Program-made: the position numbers and the translations under genes
The notes under the pieces: model-generated
What the model was told of the DNA's origin: nothing
Database searches by the model: none
Seen by the model: the letters and a program-made list of their open reading frames with translations, nothing else
From: Panulirus ornatus
Lineage: Eukaryota; Arthropoda; Malacostraca; Decapoda; Palinuridae
Assembly (NCBI RefSeq): GCF_036320965.1
Contig: NC_092261.1
Coordinates: 12,572,697-12,636,696 of the forward strand
Direction: 5' to 3'
Length of the DNA stretch: 64,000 nt
Part shown: positions 1 to 11,669 of the stretch, piece after piece
How positions within the stretch are numbered: position 1 is the first letter of the stretch
Layout: every line of letters starts with the position of its first letter

Positions 1-481
1 AACACAAAAATATAATCAAACTTCATGTCAGTTTTGGTATTCCATATCTGAAATATAGAATGCCATGAGTAACAGAGAGGCATAGCATCATTTACAGCAA
101 ATACGAGGAAACAAGAATCTCACACAACTGCAAAATGTTATAACGAACAAAATAACAAAAAACCACTATCATAAACAGCAGAATAGTGAACACAAACTGA
201 AGGAAACAATAAAAAGGAGAAAAAGACGCACCAAACTATAGGAGGAAGAAGACGGTAAGCCATTACATACAATGAATACATAAAATACAATCTACAACAG
301 CCATTATATACAATAAATACATAATATACAATTTACAACATACAACAGTAACGAAGAAATAGGATATACTCACACAGCAATGACCGATAATTAGACACCC
401 ACAATATATAGAGCTTACGAGGCGAAGCTACTCTGATTACCATCGCCATGATAAGAAACACCATGATGAAGAACATGTCGT
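1..481. other. AT-rich unique DNA with a short tandem duplication
   Basis: No gene is visible. Positions 258-298 and 300-340 are two diverged copies of a ~42-bp unit beginning GCCATTA and ending CTACAACA or TTACAACA. The rest is A-rich and unremarkable. Confidence 0.7.
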
Positions 482-483
482 GG

Positions 484-866
484 CAGGCAGGCAACCACCG
501 ACCAGGGAGGAAGCCACCGACCAGGGCAGGCAGCCACCGACCAGGGCAGGCAGCCACCGACCAGGGCAGGCAGCCACCGACCAGGGCAGGCAGCCACTGA
601 CCAGGGGAGGAAGCCACCGACCAGGGCAGGCAGCCACCGACCAAGGCAGGCAGCCACTGACCAGGGGAGGAAGCCACCGACCAGGGCAGGCAGCCACCGA
701 CCAAGGCAGGCAGCCACCGACCAGGGAGGCAGCCACCGACCGACCAGGCAGGCAGCCACCGACCAGGAAGACATCCACCGACCAGGGAGGCAGCCACCGA
801 CCAGGGAGGCAGCCACCGACCAGGCAAGCAGCCACCGACCAGGGCAGGAAGCCACCGACTAGGGAA
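484..866. repeat. 20-bp minisatellite, about 19 units
   Basis: The unit is close to GGGCAGGCAGCCACCGACCA. About 19 copies are present, recognised by CCACCGACCA, CCACTGACCA or CCACCGACTA. A 60-bp higher-order block (three variant units) occurs twice in exact tandem at 591-650 and 651-710, which indicates recent unequal exchange. Because 20 is not a multiple of 3, all frames are open here. These frames are artefacts, not genes. Confidence 0.97.
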
Positions 867-904
867 GTACAACTGCTAGGAGTATGGGAAGGAAGACGGC
901 ATTG

Positions 905-1258
905 GCGGCGGAGCACTGCAGCGTTTGATACGTGCTCCTTTTCAGCCCCAGATCGCCCAGGTTCAGGCTCGGGACACTTGCTCGGCTGCTGCTTCCCACA
1001 GTTACTGTGTAAAGACCGGATATTCGAGGATTGGCTGTTAGGATACCTCATTCATCCATCGAACGGCCAAGTTGTGGAATTCCTCTCCTCCCTTTATCTT
1101 TCCACCTTCATATAACCTTCCTTTCTCCTTAACAGTTAAGTCTGCAAACACCTGCGGAGCCCCGATTAATGGCTTCTCGTCTTTTCTTTCACCTGAGATG
1201 CCTTTGACGGAAGCATGTTTTGCCCGCGCCATGTCAGTCACGATATAAAAATGAATTA
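905..1258 (+). mobile_element. LINE ORF2 C-terminal fragment, 5'-truncated and decayed
   Basis: Translation from 1048 gives SFIHRTAKLWNSSPP followed by FIFPPSYNLP. This matches the conserved C-terminal signature of many non-LTR retrotransposon ORF2 proteins (SFFP-T-RLWNSLP---FP-SYNL). A second copy lies at 51536-51965. The two share upstream DNA (GGCTGCTGCTTCCCACAGTT) and a downstream end (GCCATGTC with GTCA). Stops and frameshifts interrupt the frame. It directly follows the 20-bp minisatellite. Confidence 0.75.
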
Positions 1259-1738
1259 ACCAACCTTTGACCCCGAAAAAAATAAAAGAAAAGGCATGGC
1301 GAAGAAGAAAACTGCAAGAGGGGAAAACACCCAATGGCAAAACACTCCACCTGCCACACGACACGCCAAGACACAACACAGCGCAACACACCAACTCTCT
1401 CTCTCTCTCTGGGCGCTGTAGGGACAGACGGACCGCCGCTCGCCGCCCCATGATGTCGTCAGTTCGTACCCAGTACACATAAATAATGCAAGGGATCGCA
1501 GCTGACCCTGTGACCTAAGAGACTGCTGCTGCTGCTAAACTCGGCACCTTGTCACCACGGGAGAGACTACCTCCATCAGAGGTCGAGGTTCGCAGTTCGG
1601 GAAACGAGGAGGAGGAGGAGGGGGAAAAAAAGAACGTCACTTTGAAGCTAAAATCAGTCTGTAATATGTGTATAACTCTCATTGAAGACACAGGATTCAG
1701 ACAAGGGATGGAGGTAAATCTATGATCATCCCTGTAAT
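1259..1738. other. Unique DNA, no gene seen
   Basis: It contains a 14-base CT run near 1396 and a short GGA-rich stretch near 1605-1622. Open frames are short and of low complexity. Confidence 0.6.
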
Positions 1739-1990
1739 ACAACAGACAACAGTAGGTCTGTGGTCATCCTTGTGATACAACAGACAACAGTAGGTCCGTG
1801 GTCATCCTTGTGATACAACAGACAACAGCAGGTCTGTGGTCATCCTTGTGGGACAACAGGCAACAGTAGGTGCAACGGTCATCCTTGTGTGATACAACAG
1901 ACAACAGTAGGTGCAACGGTCGTCCTCTTTGTGAGACAACAGACAAGAGCTGCTGGTCCATTGTCATCATCCTTCCTGTGACACAACAAC
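1739..1990. repeat. ~38-bp minisatellite, about 6 units
   Basis: Units start ACAACAGACAACAGTAGGT and end GGTCATCCTTGTGAT. The first three are nearly identical 38-mers. The next three grow to 41-47 bp and diverge, so the right edge looks older. Confidence 0.95.
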
Positions 1991-2215
1991 AAAGCAAGCT
2001 GTGAGTCCTGCCGGAGGAGACCACAGAAGATAATCGAACCCTTTAATCCCACATCCCTGATCAAACTGTGAGCCACAAAAGAGCTTAAAGGTTCATCATG
2101 TATGTCCGTCCGGTGGTGAGGGAAAGATATCACAACAGGGCTGTATCGGACCATCAATAGCCTACGTGGGCAGCCCCCTCCAGAGCACACAAGACTCGAG
2201 ACGGGTTATTTTTGG

Positions 2216-2218
<3 letters not shown>

Positions 2219-2295
<77 letters not shown>
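2219..2295. repeat. (GA)n microsatellite
   Basis: About 77 bp of uninterrupted GA dinucleotide repeat. Confidence 0.98.
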
Positions 2296-2299
<4 letters not shown>

Positions 2300-2454
2300 G
2301 TGGGGTGAGGGGAGTGTTGAGCGTCCAGGGTGGTGTTGAACGTTCTGGGATGAGGCCTGCCAGACTCCACCAGACACACACAGCCTCCTTACTCCCACCT
2401 CCTCTTGCTCCTGCTCATCCCATCAACAGTTTTCGTCAGCATTGAAGCCTTACT

Positions 2455-2990
2455 TATCTCCTGACACCAGCAAGACAAAGGCTTTCGCTTCCTCCTGACA
2501 CCAGCAACACAAAGCTTTTACGTCCTGACACCAGCAACACAAAGCTTTTACGTCCTGAGACCAGCAACACAAAGCTTCTACTTCCTCCTGACACCAGCAA
2601 CACAAAGCTTCTGCTTCCTCCTGACACCAGCAACACAAAGCTTTTACGTCCTCCTGACACCAGCAACACAAAGCTTTTGCTTCCTCCTGACACCAGCAAC
2701 ACAAAGCTTTTACGTCCTCCTGACACCAGCAACACAAAGCTTCTGCTTCCTCCTGACACCAGCAACACAAAGCTTTCGCTTCCTCGTGACACCAGCAACA
2801 CAAAGCTTTTACGTCCTGACACCAGCAACACCAAAGCTTTTGCATCCTCCTGACACCAGCGAGGTAAAGCTTTTACGTCCTCCGAGCAACGGCATCACAA
2901 AGCTTTGCTCTCACCTGATACCGGAAACACAAAGCTTTACTTCCTCCTGACACCAGCCAAACAATTTTCACTTCCTTCTAACACCAGTAT
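2455..2990. repeat. ~30-33-bp minisatellite, about 17 units, HindIII site per unit
   Basis: Units read CCTGACACCAGCAACACAAA then GCTTTTACGTC or GCTTCTGCTTC. About 15 copies keep AAGCTT. Length variants differ by a 3-bp CTC step. The array decays gradually to the right (2840-2990). Minus-strand frames of ~130 codons (ALCCWCQEE repeats) are artefacts of a unit length often divisible by 3. Confidence 0.96.
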
Positions 2991-3667
<677 letters not shown>

Positions 3668-3939
3668 CTTCATTTGACCTAGACCAGTGAGCTTGCCACT
3701 TCATAGCTACGCCTTTATATATCTCCCCACGCCAACCCACCCACCCCAATCCTCTCCACCAGGTTCTCCCACGTCATTCTCCCACCTAACCCTCCCATGT
3801 GATCTTCCCCACCCGCCCCAGTGGTACAAACAGCGCCTTGACCTCACTGCCCCATGTGGTGCCCTTCGTGAGGCCTGGAATACTCCTGCAGCAGACTCAT
3901 GGTTACCGGAGGCCTGCTGGCATCGGTGCTGGGGAGGTG

Positions 3940-4215
3940 TGTGTGAGGGCAGGAGGAGGAGCAGGGGGAGGAGCTGGAAGGAGGGGCTGGGAGGTGCAGG
4001 AGGAGGAGGAGGAGGAGGAGGAGGAGGAGGAGGAGGAGGAGGAGGAGGAGGAGCGGGGAGGTGAGGGAGGGGAAGGAGAAGGAGGAGGAGCTGGGAGGTG
4101 AGGGAGGAGGAGGAGAAGAAGGAGGTGAGGGAGGTGGAGGAGAGAGGAGGTGAGGGAGGAGGAGGAGGGGACAGAGGAGGAAAATAAGGAGGAAGAGGAA
4201 GAGAAAGAGAGGAAG
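3940..4215. repeat. (GGA)n purine tract
   Basis: A perfect AGG run of about 18 triplets spans 3999-4053. Degenerate GGA/GGT/GAAG purine repeats flank it out to 4215. The plus strand is almost pure purine and could fold as triplex or G-quadruplex. Confidence 0.95.
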
Positions 4216-4268
4216 AAATGCTTAGCTAATTTCCTGTCCTTTAACTAACGAGAAAAAGCATCACTTCA

Positions 4269-4269
<1 letters not shown>

Positions 4270-4334
<65 letters not shown>
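4270..4334. repeat. (AC)n microsatellite
   Basis: About 65 bp of perfect AC repeat. Confidence 0.98.
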
Positions 4335-4336
<2 letters not shown>

Positions 4337-4534
4337 GTCTGCTGCAGGTATAGCGATAAGCCACTAAAATCATCACCTTCCCAAAATAACTTTTTTTTCC
4401 CCCCACACATTCCACAAAACCTTCACGTCACACACTTATACTTACACTTTAACTCCTCTCTTCCATTTCAGTACTTACCTTCCACCCCCTGTCAAAAACA
4501 ACACCTTCCCCCTTATTTCTCTAACCACCCTATT

Positions 4535-4538
<4 letters not shown>

Positions 4539-4614
<76 letters not shown>
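4539..4614. repeat. (GA)n microsatellite
   Basis: About 76 bp of perfect GA repeat. Confidence 0.98.
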
Positions 4615-4617
<3 letters not shown>

Positions 4618-4672
4618 ACCACCAAGGGAGAGGGGGACGCAAGACCATGGTTATGGAAGATGGATCACCGAG

Positions 4673-4673
<1 letters not shown>

Positions 4674-4719
<46 letters not shown>

Positions 4720-4730
4720 TGTGTGTGTGG
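4674..4730. repeat. (GT)n microsatellite, one interruption
   Basis: A GT tract broken by GGG near 4714. Confidence 0.97.
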
Positions 4731-5208
4731 GAAGTGAAGATGGAAGACGAGACGGGAGAAGGCGTGGGGAAGGAAGGAGATGGATGGGTCTGAGGATGCA
4801 GATAGAAAAAAAGAAATGAAAATAAGGGTGCGAAAGTTGAAAAAAAGAAGAAGAAAAAGTGGGAATAACTGCAATGGAATACGAGAGAGAGAAAGGAAAT
4901 CAAGGATCAAGAAAAAGTTAATTGAGCTACCACTTACAGTTGCCGTATACTTATCCAAGCTGAAGAAACACTCTTAGGACAACACATGGTCAGAAACGTA
5001 ACGATTATGATGTAAATGTTGCATGTTTTCAACTCTTTAACTTAACATTCGCAGGCTAATCTTTCCTCGCGTCTCGTAATCTGACGCTCCAACTGATATG
5101 GAGGGAATGGAATGCATCAGTGAACTTCAGTGAGATCAGAACACAATGGCAAGTTACACGTCGGCAAGCCAATGAACGGATATAGTGTCACCGTGTCACT
5201 TAAAGCTC
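4731..5208. other. Unique DNA
   Basis: Purine-rich to about 4915, then mixed composition. No gene is supported. Confidence 0.55.
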
Positions 5209-5334
5209 ATAGACGCATCGGATCCTCCACTGATGCGATGCATCGGATCCTCCACTGATGCGATGCATCGGATCCTCCACTGATGCAATGCATCGGATCC
5301 TCCCTCCACTGATGCAATGCAACAGGTCCTCAAC
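5209..5334. repeat. 25-bp minisatellite with BamHI and NsiI sites
   Basis: About five units of GCATCGGATCCTCCACTGAT plus GCGAT. Four carry GGATCC. Unit junctions form the palindrome CGATGCATCG. The last unit is degraded and one has a CTCC insertion. Confidence 0.95.
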
Positions 5335-5466
5335 AGATACAAGTAGTTTGAAGGGAAACAGAAGACGATCTTACAACTCTTCGGTAAATTACGACAATGA
5401 TAGAACTCATATCACAACGAGGCTAGTTTAGTAGTAACCAGGAATGTAATATAAGCACGCCAGCTC

Positions 5467-5494
5467 CACACACACACACACACACACACACACA
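5467..5494. repeat. (CA)n microsatellite
   Basis: About 28 bp of CA repeat. Confidence 0.97.
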
Positions 5495-5639
5495 TCCCCC
5501 CTTTAGTTTCAAAGTACTTTCAGAATTCAGAATCATAATGAAAATACTGACCATACGGTCACAAAGCACAACCCTGAATAACATACACGCAGTGACACAC
5601 TCGATTCATGGGTTAGATTTATTGTTATGCCTTTTCATT

Positions 5640-5763
5640 TTACTAAACGTCAGATTCCCCCCTCTCTCTCATCCCCTCCCCCTCTTCCCTCCCTCTTCCC
5701 TCCCATCACCCCTACCCCCCTCTTCCCTCCCTCTTCCCCCCCCCCCCCCCCCCCCCCCCCCCC
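5640..5763. repeat. Pyrimidine tract ending in poly-C of 28
   Basis: CCCTCTTCC-type repeats from about 5655 end in an uninterrupted run of 28 C at 5736-5763. Runs this long are hard to sequence, so the length may be inexact. Confidence 0.93.
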
Positions 5764-6096
5764 GCCCTACGAATAAATAAAACCCCCCTCTTCCCGCCCC
5801 CGAATAAAAAAAGAATAATTTGAATTTTGCGGTGGAAAATCGTCCACCGCCGAATAACATACAGTAGTGGGGAAACACCTCGTCACAAGCGTGTGACGGG
5901 AGGGAGAGCTAGTTAACCAATGGTAAATGGTAGTTTAGGAGTGATCACCAAGGGGGGTTTAATCTATAGGGGGTTACGTGTGCGTGGCTGGTGGTGTTCT
6001 GTGCGTGATGATGTGTTCAGCGAGGGATCCTGGTGAAGGGTTGTAAGACGTTCCTTTAAGGAATTAACCAAATGATAGGAAGTTTAGCTGTTGACT

Positions 6097-6505
6097 ATGG
6101 GGGAGGAGGAGAAGGAGGAGGAGAAGGGAGGAGGAGGAGGAGGAGGAGGAGGGGGGAGGGAGGAGGAGGAGAAGAAGGAGGGGGGTGGGAGGAGGAGGAG
6201 GAGGAGGAGGAGGAGGAGGAGGAGGAGGAGGAGGAGAAGGAGAAGGAGGAGGAGGAGGAGGAGAAGGAGAAGGAGAAGGAGAAGGAAAAGGAGAAGGAGG
6301 GGGAGGAGGAGGAGAAGGAGAAGGAGGAGGAGGAGGAGGAGGAGGAGGAGGAGGAGGAGGAGAAGGAGAAGGAAAAGGAGAAGGAGGGGGAGGAGGAGGA
6401 GAAGGAGAAGGAGGAGGAGAAGGAGGAGGAGGGGGGAGGAGGAGGAGGAGGAGGAGGAGGAGGAGGGAGGGGGGGAGAGAGGGAGGAGGAGGAGGAGGAG
6501 GAGAA
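6097..6505. repeat. Large (GGA)n/(GAAGGA)n purine tract
   Basis: About 410 bases of nearly pure purine on the plus strand, made of GGA, GAA and GGGA triplets. A duplicated GAAAAGGAGAAGGAGGGGGA block occurs near 6285 and 6371. Every frame is open (poly-E, poly-R, poly-G; poly-L on minus), so the apparent proteins are artefacts. Confidence 0.96.
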
Positions 6506-6747
6506 AACCAGGTCTCACTCAGCTGGGAAGGTGAAAGTCGTCCACTTGGGGAGATAACTGTTCACTGGGGGGAGATAGAAACCGGCTGGGAAATCGTCTG
6601 ATGGGTGGACAAGTCATGATACCGTCCAGTGGCAATTCACTTCTCTAGTGGGTATCAGACGTTCTCATGGAAGGGAACTGGTCATCAGTGGTCCATATGC
6701 GACCTGTCTGGCAGTCAGGTAGCCCACTGAGGAGATTCACATCGTCT

Positions 6748-6748
<1 letters not shown>

Positions 6749-6809
<61 letters not shown>
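6749..6809. repeat. (GA)n microsatellite
   Basis: About 60 bp of perfect GA repeat. Confidence 0.98.
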
Positions 6810-6811
<2 letters not shown>

Positions 6812-6989
6812 GATATCAACCTTCAGTTACAATCACTCACATCATCATGAAATTCTACCGCCCCAAACACACAGTCGTCTGGTGGACTACGTCACATCGG
6901 GGTAAAGCCAAGGTCAGGGGTTGGATGTGGCGCGTTAATCATGTCGGTTTCTAAATCAATCAAAATGACACGCTTTTTTTGTGTTAGGA

Positions 6990-7190
6990 AAATGAAGGAA
7001 ATTAACATGATCTAGCTACTTAAGAGTTAAGTATGTCAGTTTACAGGTAGAAAATGAACATGAAACCCGCCTTTAGTTACTTTAGAGTTAAGTGTAACAC
7101 TTTATACGAAGGAAATCAACATGAAACCCATTCTTTACTTACTCAAGAGTTAAGTAGGTCAATCTACATATTCTAAGAAATCAACAAGAG
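6990..7190. repeat. Degenerate ~68-bp tandem repeat, 3 copies
   Basis: Three copies share GAGTTAAGTA or GAGTTAAGTG followed about 40 bp later by AATCAACATGAAACCC-like sequence. Copies are strongly diverged. Confidence 0.6.
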
Positions 7191-8310
7191 ATCTGTTCCT
7201 ATACCTACTGAAATGTTAGAAACATTTCTGGTCAATATTTTTCCCTTCCCCTCTCATGATATTTCCTAGTAATGAGAGCCTTACTGTATCTATGTGTGGA
7301 CGAGGCTTGTGACTGACCAGTAGGGAACACGAAGCTACAGCGACCCGCGTCATACACTCTGGGAACCTAACGGGGGGATAATTGTAATGCCATCAATAAC
7401 AGGAGAATCACCCGTAGCACAGTGATCTCACTCCATCAATCTCTATCTAGTCTAATGTTCATCGAGTTCAATATTCGTTTTCTGCGTCTGTTCAACATTA
7501 GTTTCGTTAAAAATGCTGGTCGTTTATTATCAGCATTCTTACTTATGTTTTATTTGATCACAATACTGTATCTCATGTTCTGAGTTGAAATACTTATGAT
7601 ATAAATCTTTTTAAAAGAGTTAGAATAATAGATTTTGAAAAGCTGAAATGAGAAAATCATATCTACAAATAAAATCCATCTAAGATAAATCAATCTTGTA
7701 TTAAACACTGGTATTAAATACTGGTTTCCTTTAGGTTACCAATTAAGGTAAAAACGTCATTTCTTCTTAGTTCCAGTACACTCTAGAGTGCAGAGGGAAT
7801 GGTGTTAGAAACGTTCTAACTGTTGAGAATGGAGGGTTCAAGAGAGCTTACAACCTCCGTGAACCCGTAAACATGAGTCAAAAAAAATCAGTCGTTCATT
7901 CTACCTTCCACGAGATCAACGTTTTCATTAAAATCCACAAAAGTCTACAGTTCTTGTGTTAAATGTATGTACAGTTACATTCGCTTTGCGTAAATCCATA
8001 AATGCCAACAGTTCTTATGTTAAGTGTACATCTACATTCTCTTTGCTTGTACTCGCTGAACTATGACACAGGAAATCTTAGTTCTCAGCTGCGATGTACA
8101 TTGAATGAACGAGTAATTACCAAAGGTAAGCTAACTTTAATGTGTCCCTCCCTTTCGTGCCTCCGAACCTACCAAAAAGGAGAACTAACTCGTGGCGAAC
8201 TCCACTTCACACTGTCCCAGTGAATGCTCTCCAACTCCCTCACGTCCTTTGACATTCTAATATACTTTGAGATGTCTATGGACTGTTGTGTAAACAGGGC
8301 TAATCCACGT
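7191..8310. other. Unique AT-rich DNA
   Basis: No open frame with a family signature and no repeat is visible. A short near-repeat, CAACAGTTCTTATGTTAAGTG, echoes TACAGTTCTTGTGTTAAATG about 60 bp earlier (7945-8025). Confidence 0.55.
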
Positions 8311-8398
8311 GTTTGTGTGTGTGTGTGTGTGTGTGTGTGAGAGTGTGTGTGTGTGTGTATTTGTCTCTCCTATCAGTATGTGTGTGTGTGTGTGTGTG
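8311..8398. repeat. (GT)n microsatellite in duplicated context
   Basis: GT tracts are separated by TATTTGTCTCTCCTATCAGT. This segment recurs as TATTTGTCTCTTCTATCAGT at 8399-8418, so GT tract plus spacer is duplicated. Confidence 0.9.
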
Positions 8399-8423
8399 TA
8401 TTTGTCTCTTCTATCAGTAATGA

Positions 8424-8535
8424 GACAACACTTTATTTGGTCTTGGTCAACACTTTATTTGTTCTTGGTTAATATTATATTTGTTCTTGGTTAACACTTT
8501 ATTTGTTCTTGGTTAACACTTTACTTGTGTTTGGT
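8424..8535. repeat. 24-bp minisatellite, about 4.5 units
   Basis: Units read AACACTTTATTTGTTCTTGG plus a short TT-rich joint, with minor variants. Confidence 0.93.
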
Positions 8536-9093
8536 TCTCCTGCTGTTAAGTGCTGATGGCAGTGCCCCTCTCATGATGGTCATCTGTTCCATCTCCTCCT
8601 CCTTTCCCTACTTCTTCCCTTCTCTTACATACTGTCCTTCTATTCCTCTCCATCACCGTGTTGCTAATTTCATCCCTCTCACCTTCGTTTAATTCCAGGT
8701 CTTTTCTTACTCAATCCTTTCCCTCCCTCGCTCCTGCTTGCCCCCCAGCCCAGGCCTGTGTGCCTGTGAGGTGCGTCTGGTTTCCCTCTGACTGGCTGGC
8801 TGCTCGAGAGCACGTCTCACTGGTGTATCATTTCCCAACCTCCCGCATCATCACCGTGAGGGAAGGATGACATTACAATGCAGTTGCTAGGCGGCCGCCG
8901 ACCTCACTGGCTGATATGTCATGACGACTGTGTGCGTCCCCTTACTCACAGGCAGGTGACAGGTTCCTCCTTCTCCTCCTCCTCTTCTTCTTCTTGTGAG
9001 GCCGCACACAGCATGTGTTGGGGAGGAGTGAGTGACGCATAGTGAGAGGATCGTAGTGGTTACAATGGATGGGGTGAGGCGTGGTGTGACGTG

Positions 9094-9096
<3 letters not shown>
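8536..9096. other. Unique DNA
   Basis: Pyrimidine-biased at 8590-8740. No gene is supported. Confidence 0.55.

Positions 9097-9178
<82 letters not shown>
9097..9178. repeat. (GA)n microsatellite
   Basis: About 82 bp of perfect GA repeat. Confidence 0.98.
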
Positions 9179-9180
<2 letters not shown>

Positions 9181-10185
9181 AAAGCGTGGGGGAAACGAAG
9201 CGACTGGGATTTACGTTTCAGCATATCGGCAAATAGCGAATGGAAACAGAGGGCGTTGGGAGAGTGAGGATGGACGGAACCCCAGGTGGGATAACACGAC
9301 GGGGGCGGGCGCAGGGGCGTGTGGCGAGCGGTGGTGGTTGTTAAGATACTGGTGACAGAAAGGGGGAGGACATCACCGCCCTCCATGATAAGAGGGTAGA
9401 CGAAGGCTCAGCAGCAGGAGCAGCAGCAGTAGGGTGTTGCAAGACGTCGAAGAGATGTACTTAGAAAGGACTCTAGCGTCACAGGGTATCATCCAGTGCT
9501 ACGTGTGTGTGTGTGTGTGTGACTGGGGTGAGCACTCAAACATTCACTGGCGAACATCTCTCCGTGACCTCAAGTTTATCAGCGTTTGTTCCCAAAAGCG
9601 CTTCAGATGCTGCAGCTTAACCCGGCATCCTTTACGACAACTTAATAAAGCAAAGGAAGAAAAAAAACAGAGAAAGTTTCCGGCTGCTGCGGAGGTTAGA
9701 TGTCGAAAGGGATGAAAAAGCCATTAGGGAACATCCGGAACTGACTGTCGAGGTGAAAAATGTATGCAACGTACACACGCTAGTCCTACGAGAGAGACGA
9801 AGAATTTTCAAACGATCAAACATCGTTTGGAAGATGTTGTTCCCTGAGCAGAGACGTACAGACAGGATCGAACGCTTTTTAAAAGGTGACAAAACTTTCG
9901 AATACTTCATCACCAAAATGTTCAGCTTTTACCCTCACATTTCAACTTGGAACATTACCTATGTCCGTTATTCTTCAATAGCACTTCTTCATAACGTACG
10001 ATATCTATCATTTTTCATTAATATACAGATGTTATTTGTAGTGCAGTGATGAACTATAAAGGTGAACAGAACAGAACAAATAACTAGATATGTATCAGAA
10101 GAAGAAAATTCTCAATAATAGTGTAAATAAATAATACAATACCGTTCCCAGGATAACAGAATCGTACATATCGAAAAGTTTACCT
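9179..10185. other. Unique DNA with a short (GT)n
   Basis: It holds a 20-bp GT tract at 9502-9521. A 98-codon plus frame (9753-10049) has no recognisable motif and is within chance expectation for this much DNA. Confidence 0.55.
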
Positions 10186-10192
10186 TATATAT

Positions 10193-10263
<71 letters not shown>
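10186..10263. repeat. (TA)n microsatellite
   Basis: About 78 bp of TA repeat with one AA phase slip near 10203. Confidence 0.97.
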
Positions 10264-10266
<3 letters not shown>

Positions 10267-10756
10267 AAACACTCGAATGCTGAATGCTTTCAAGGGATCA
10301 ACGCCTGACCTAAGGGAAAGAACATTACGTTTAAGCATATTAACCTGGGCGGGGGAAATCTTCTGGAAAATATTTTCTCTGGAAAGGGACAGATGCGGGA
10401 TATACACATACGTCCTCAGTGTGGACGTCTTACTCCTTCAAAATGTTATATTTCCCTGTCATTGTAGAAAAAAAAATCTGTTCTTGTCTCGCGTTTAATA
10501 CAAATCCGTTTCTCGAGCTACGATTTTCGCCGTTAAAACCAAAGTGATGATTCAGATGAACTGGTGGAATGTATGAGCGTAGGTCTAGATGGATCAAGAT
10601 GAATTTAACACTCCAGTCCTTGAGTATAAGGTAAATAGCAGTTACTTCATCATGACTTCTCAGTTTATACGTGAAGCTTCTTCAGGTTGAGGCTTTATTC
10701 TATTCAATATAGAGGTAGATTTAACACAACTTGAGACATGGGGTAAACTTAACAGC

Positions 10757-10784
10757 ATCTATCTATCTAGATAGATAGATAGAT
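10757..10784. repeat. (ATCT)3-(AGAT)3 palindrome
   Basis: Head-to-head ATCT and AGAT repeats form a perfect inverted repeat of at least 24 bp with no loop. It abuts the dispersed repeat that starts at 10787. Confidence 0.9.
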
Positions 10785-10786
10785 AT

Positions 10787-11012
10787 TATCCCTGGGGATA
10801 GGGGAGAAAGAATACTTCCCACGTATTTCCTGCGCGTCGTAGAAGGCGACTAAAAAAAGGGGTGGGAGCGGAAGTCTGGAAATCCTCCACCCTTCCCCCA
10901 ATTGTTTACATTTCTAAAAGAAGGAACAGAGAAGGGGGCCAAGTGAGGAGTTTTTCCATTAAGGCCCAATCCTCTGTTCTTGACGCTACCTCGCTAACCC
11001 GGGCAAAATATC
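10787..11012 (+). mobile_element. ~225-bp dispersed repeat (SINE-like module), copy 1
   Basis: It starts CCCTGGGGATAGGGGAGAAA and ends near GACGCTACCTCGCTAACCCG. It is collinear with the copies at 14990-15218 and 15287-15510 but more diverged. Its last ~35 bp match the 3' end of the RTE-type LINE fragments in this window. There is no coding capacity. Confidence 0.85.
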
Positions 11013-11368
11013 ATAACAATAATTCTTGTATGATTAAAAAAAAATCACATGAATAGTTCAGCACTGAAGTAGGCTCAATGTAAAAATATTTTTCATTCCT
11101 AGAATCTGAAGGGACGCCTGAAACTGAAGAAATGAAGGCAATTCATCACACTGATCGCCTTCTGCACAGAGAGGTCACACCGATTTGAATCCGTGATTTA
11201 CACATTGAAACAGACACCAGTTAGGTCTCTGTCCCTAGCAAATGGATTTCAGCTGTTTGATATTTGTACATTCTCAGTCGTGCAACTCTATTTGATTCAA
11301 TGTAAAATATTGCCTTCATAAACGAATGTACAAATTTTGTATCACACCAGAGATTTTTTTGCTCTTTG
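11013..11368. other. Unique AT-rich DNA
   Basis: Nothing recognisable. Confidence 0.5.
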
Positions 11369-11383
11369 TATATATATATATAT

Positions 11384-11468
<85 letters not shown>
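11369..11468. repeat. (TA)n-(GA)n compound microsatellite
   Basis: TA at 11369-11384, then GA at about 11386-11468. Confidence 0.97.
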
Positions 11469-11471
<3 letters not shown>

Positions 11472-11625
11472 ACTGAGAAAACTATATGATCATTTTCTCT
11501 CTCTCTTTCTCTTCATCGTACAGTGGTAGTAAATTTACACCACAACTCGGACGAAACGTATACACACATTACCACAGTGGTGTTACACACCCCTCGTGCG
11601 GTAAGTACAACTACAATATAGTGGC

Positions 11626-11627
<2 letters not shown>

Positions 11628-11668
<41 letters not shown>
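11628..11668. repeat. (CA)n microsatellite
   Basis: About 41 bp of CA repeat. Confidence 0.97.

Positions 11669-11669
<1 letters not shown>

Noticed and set aside
333..1115. Long frames on both strands (LVGGCLPGRW and QAATDQGRQPP repeats)
   Set aside because: Artefacts of the 20-bp minisatellite. The plus frame only appears to continue into a LINE fragment.
6072..6601. Poly-E, poly-R, poly-G and poly-L open frames
   Set aside because: A purine tract opens every frame. No unique coding sequence flanks it.
10186..10263. TATA boxes in (TA)n tracts
   Set aside because: Any (TA)n tract matches TATA. Without initiator context or a downstream exon it is not evidence for a promoter.
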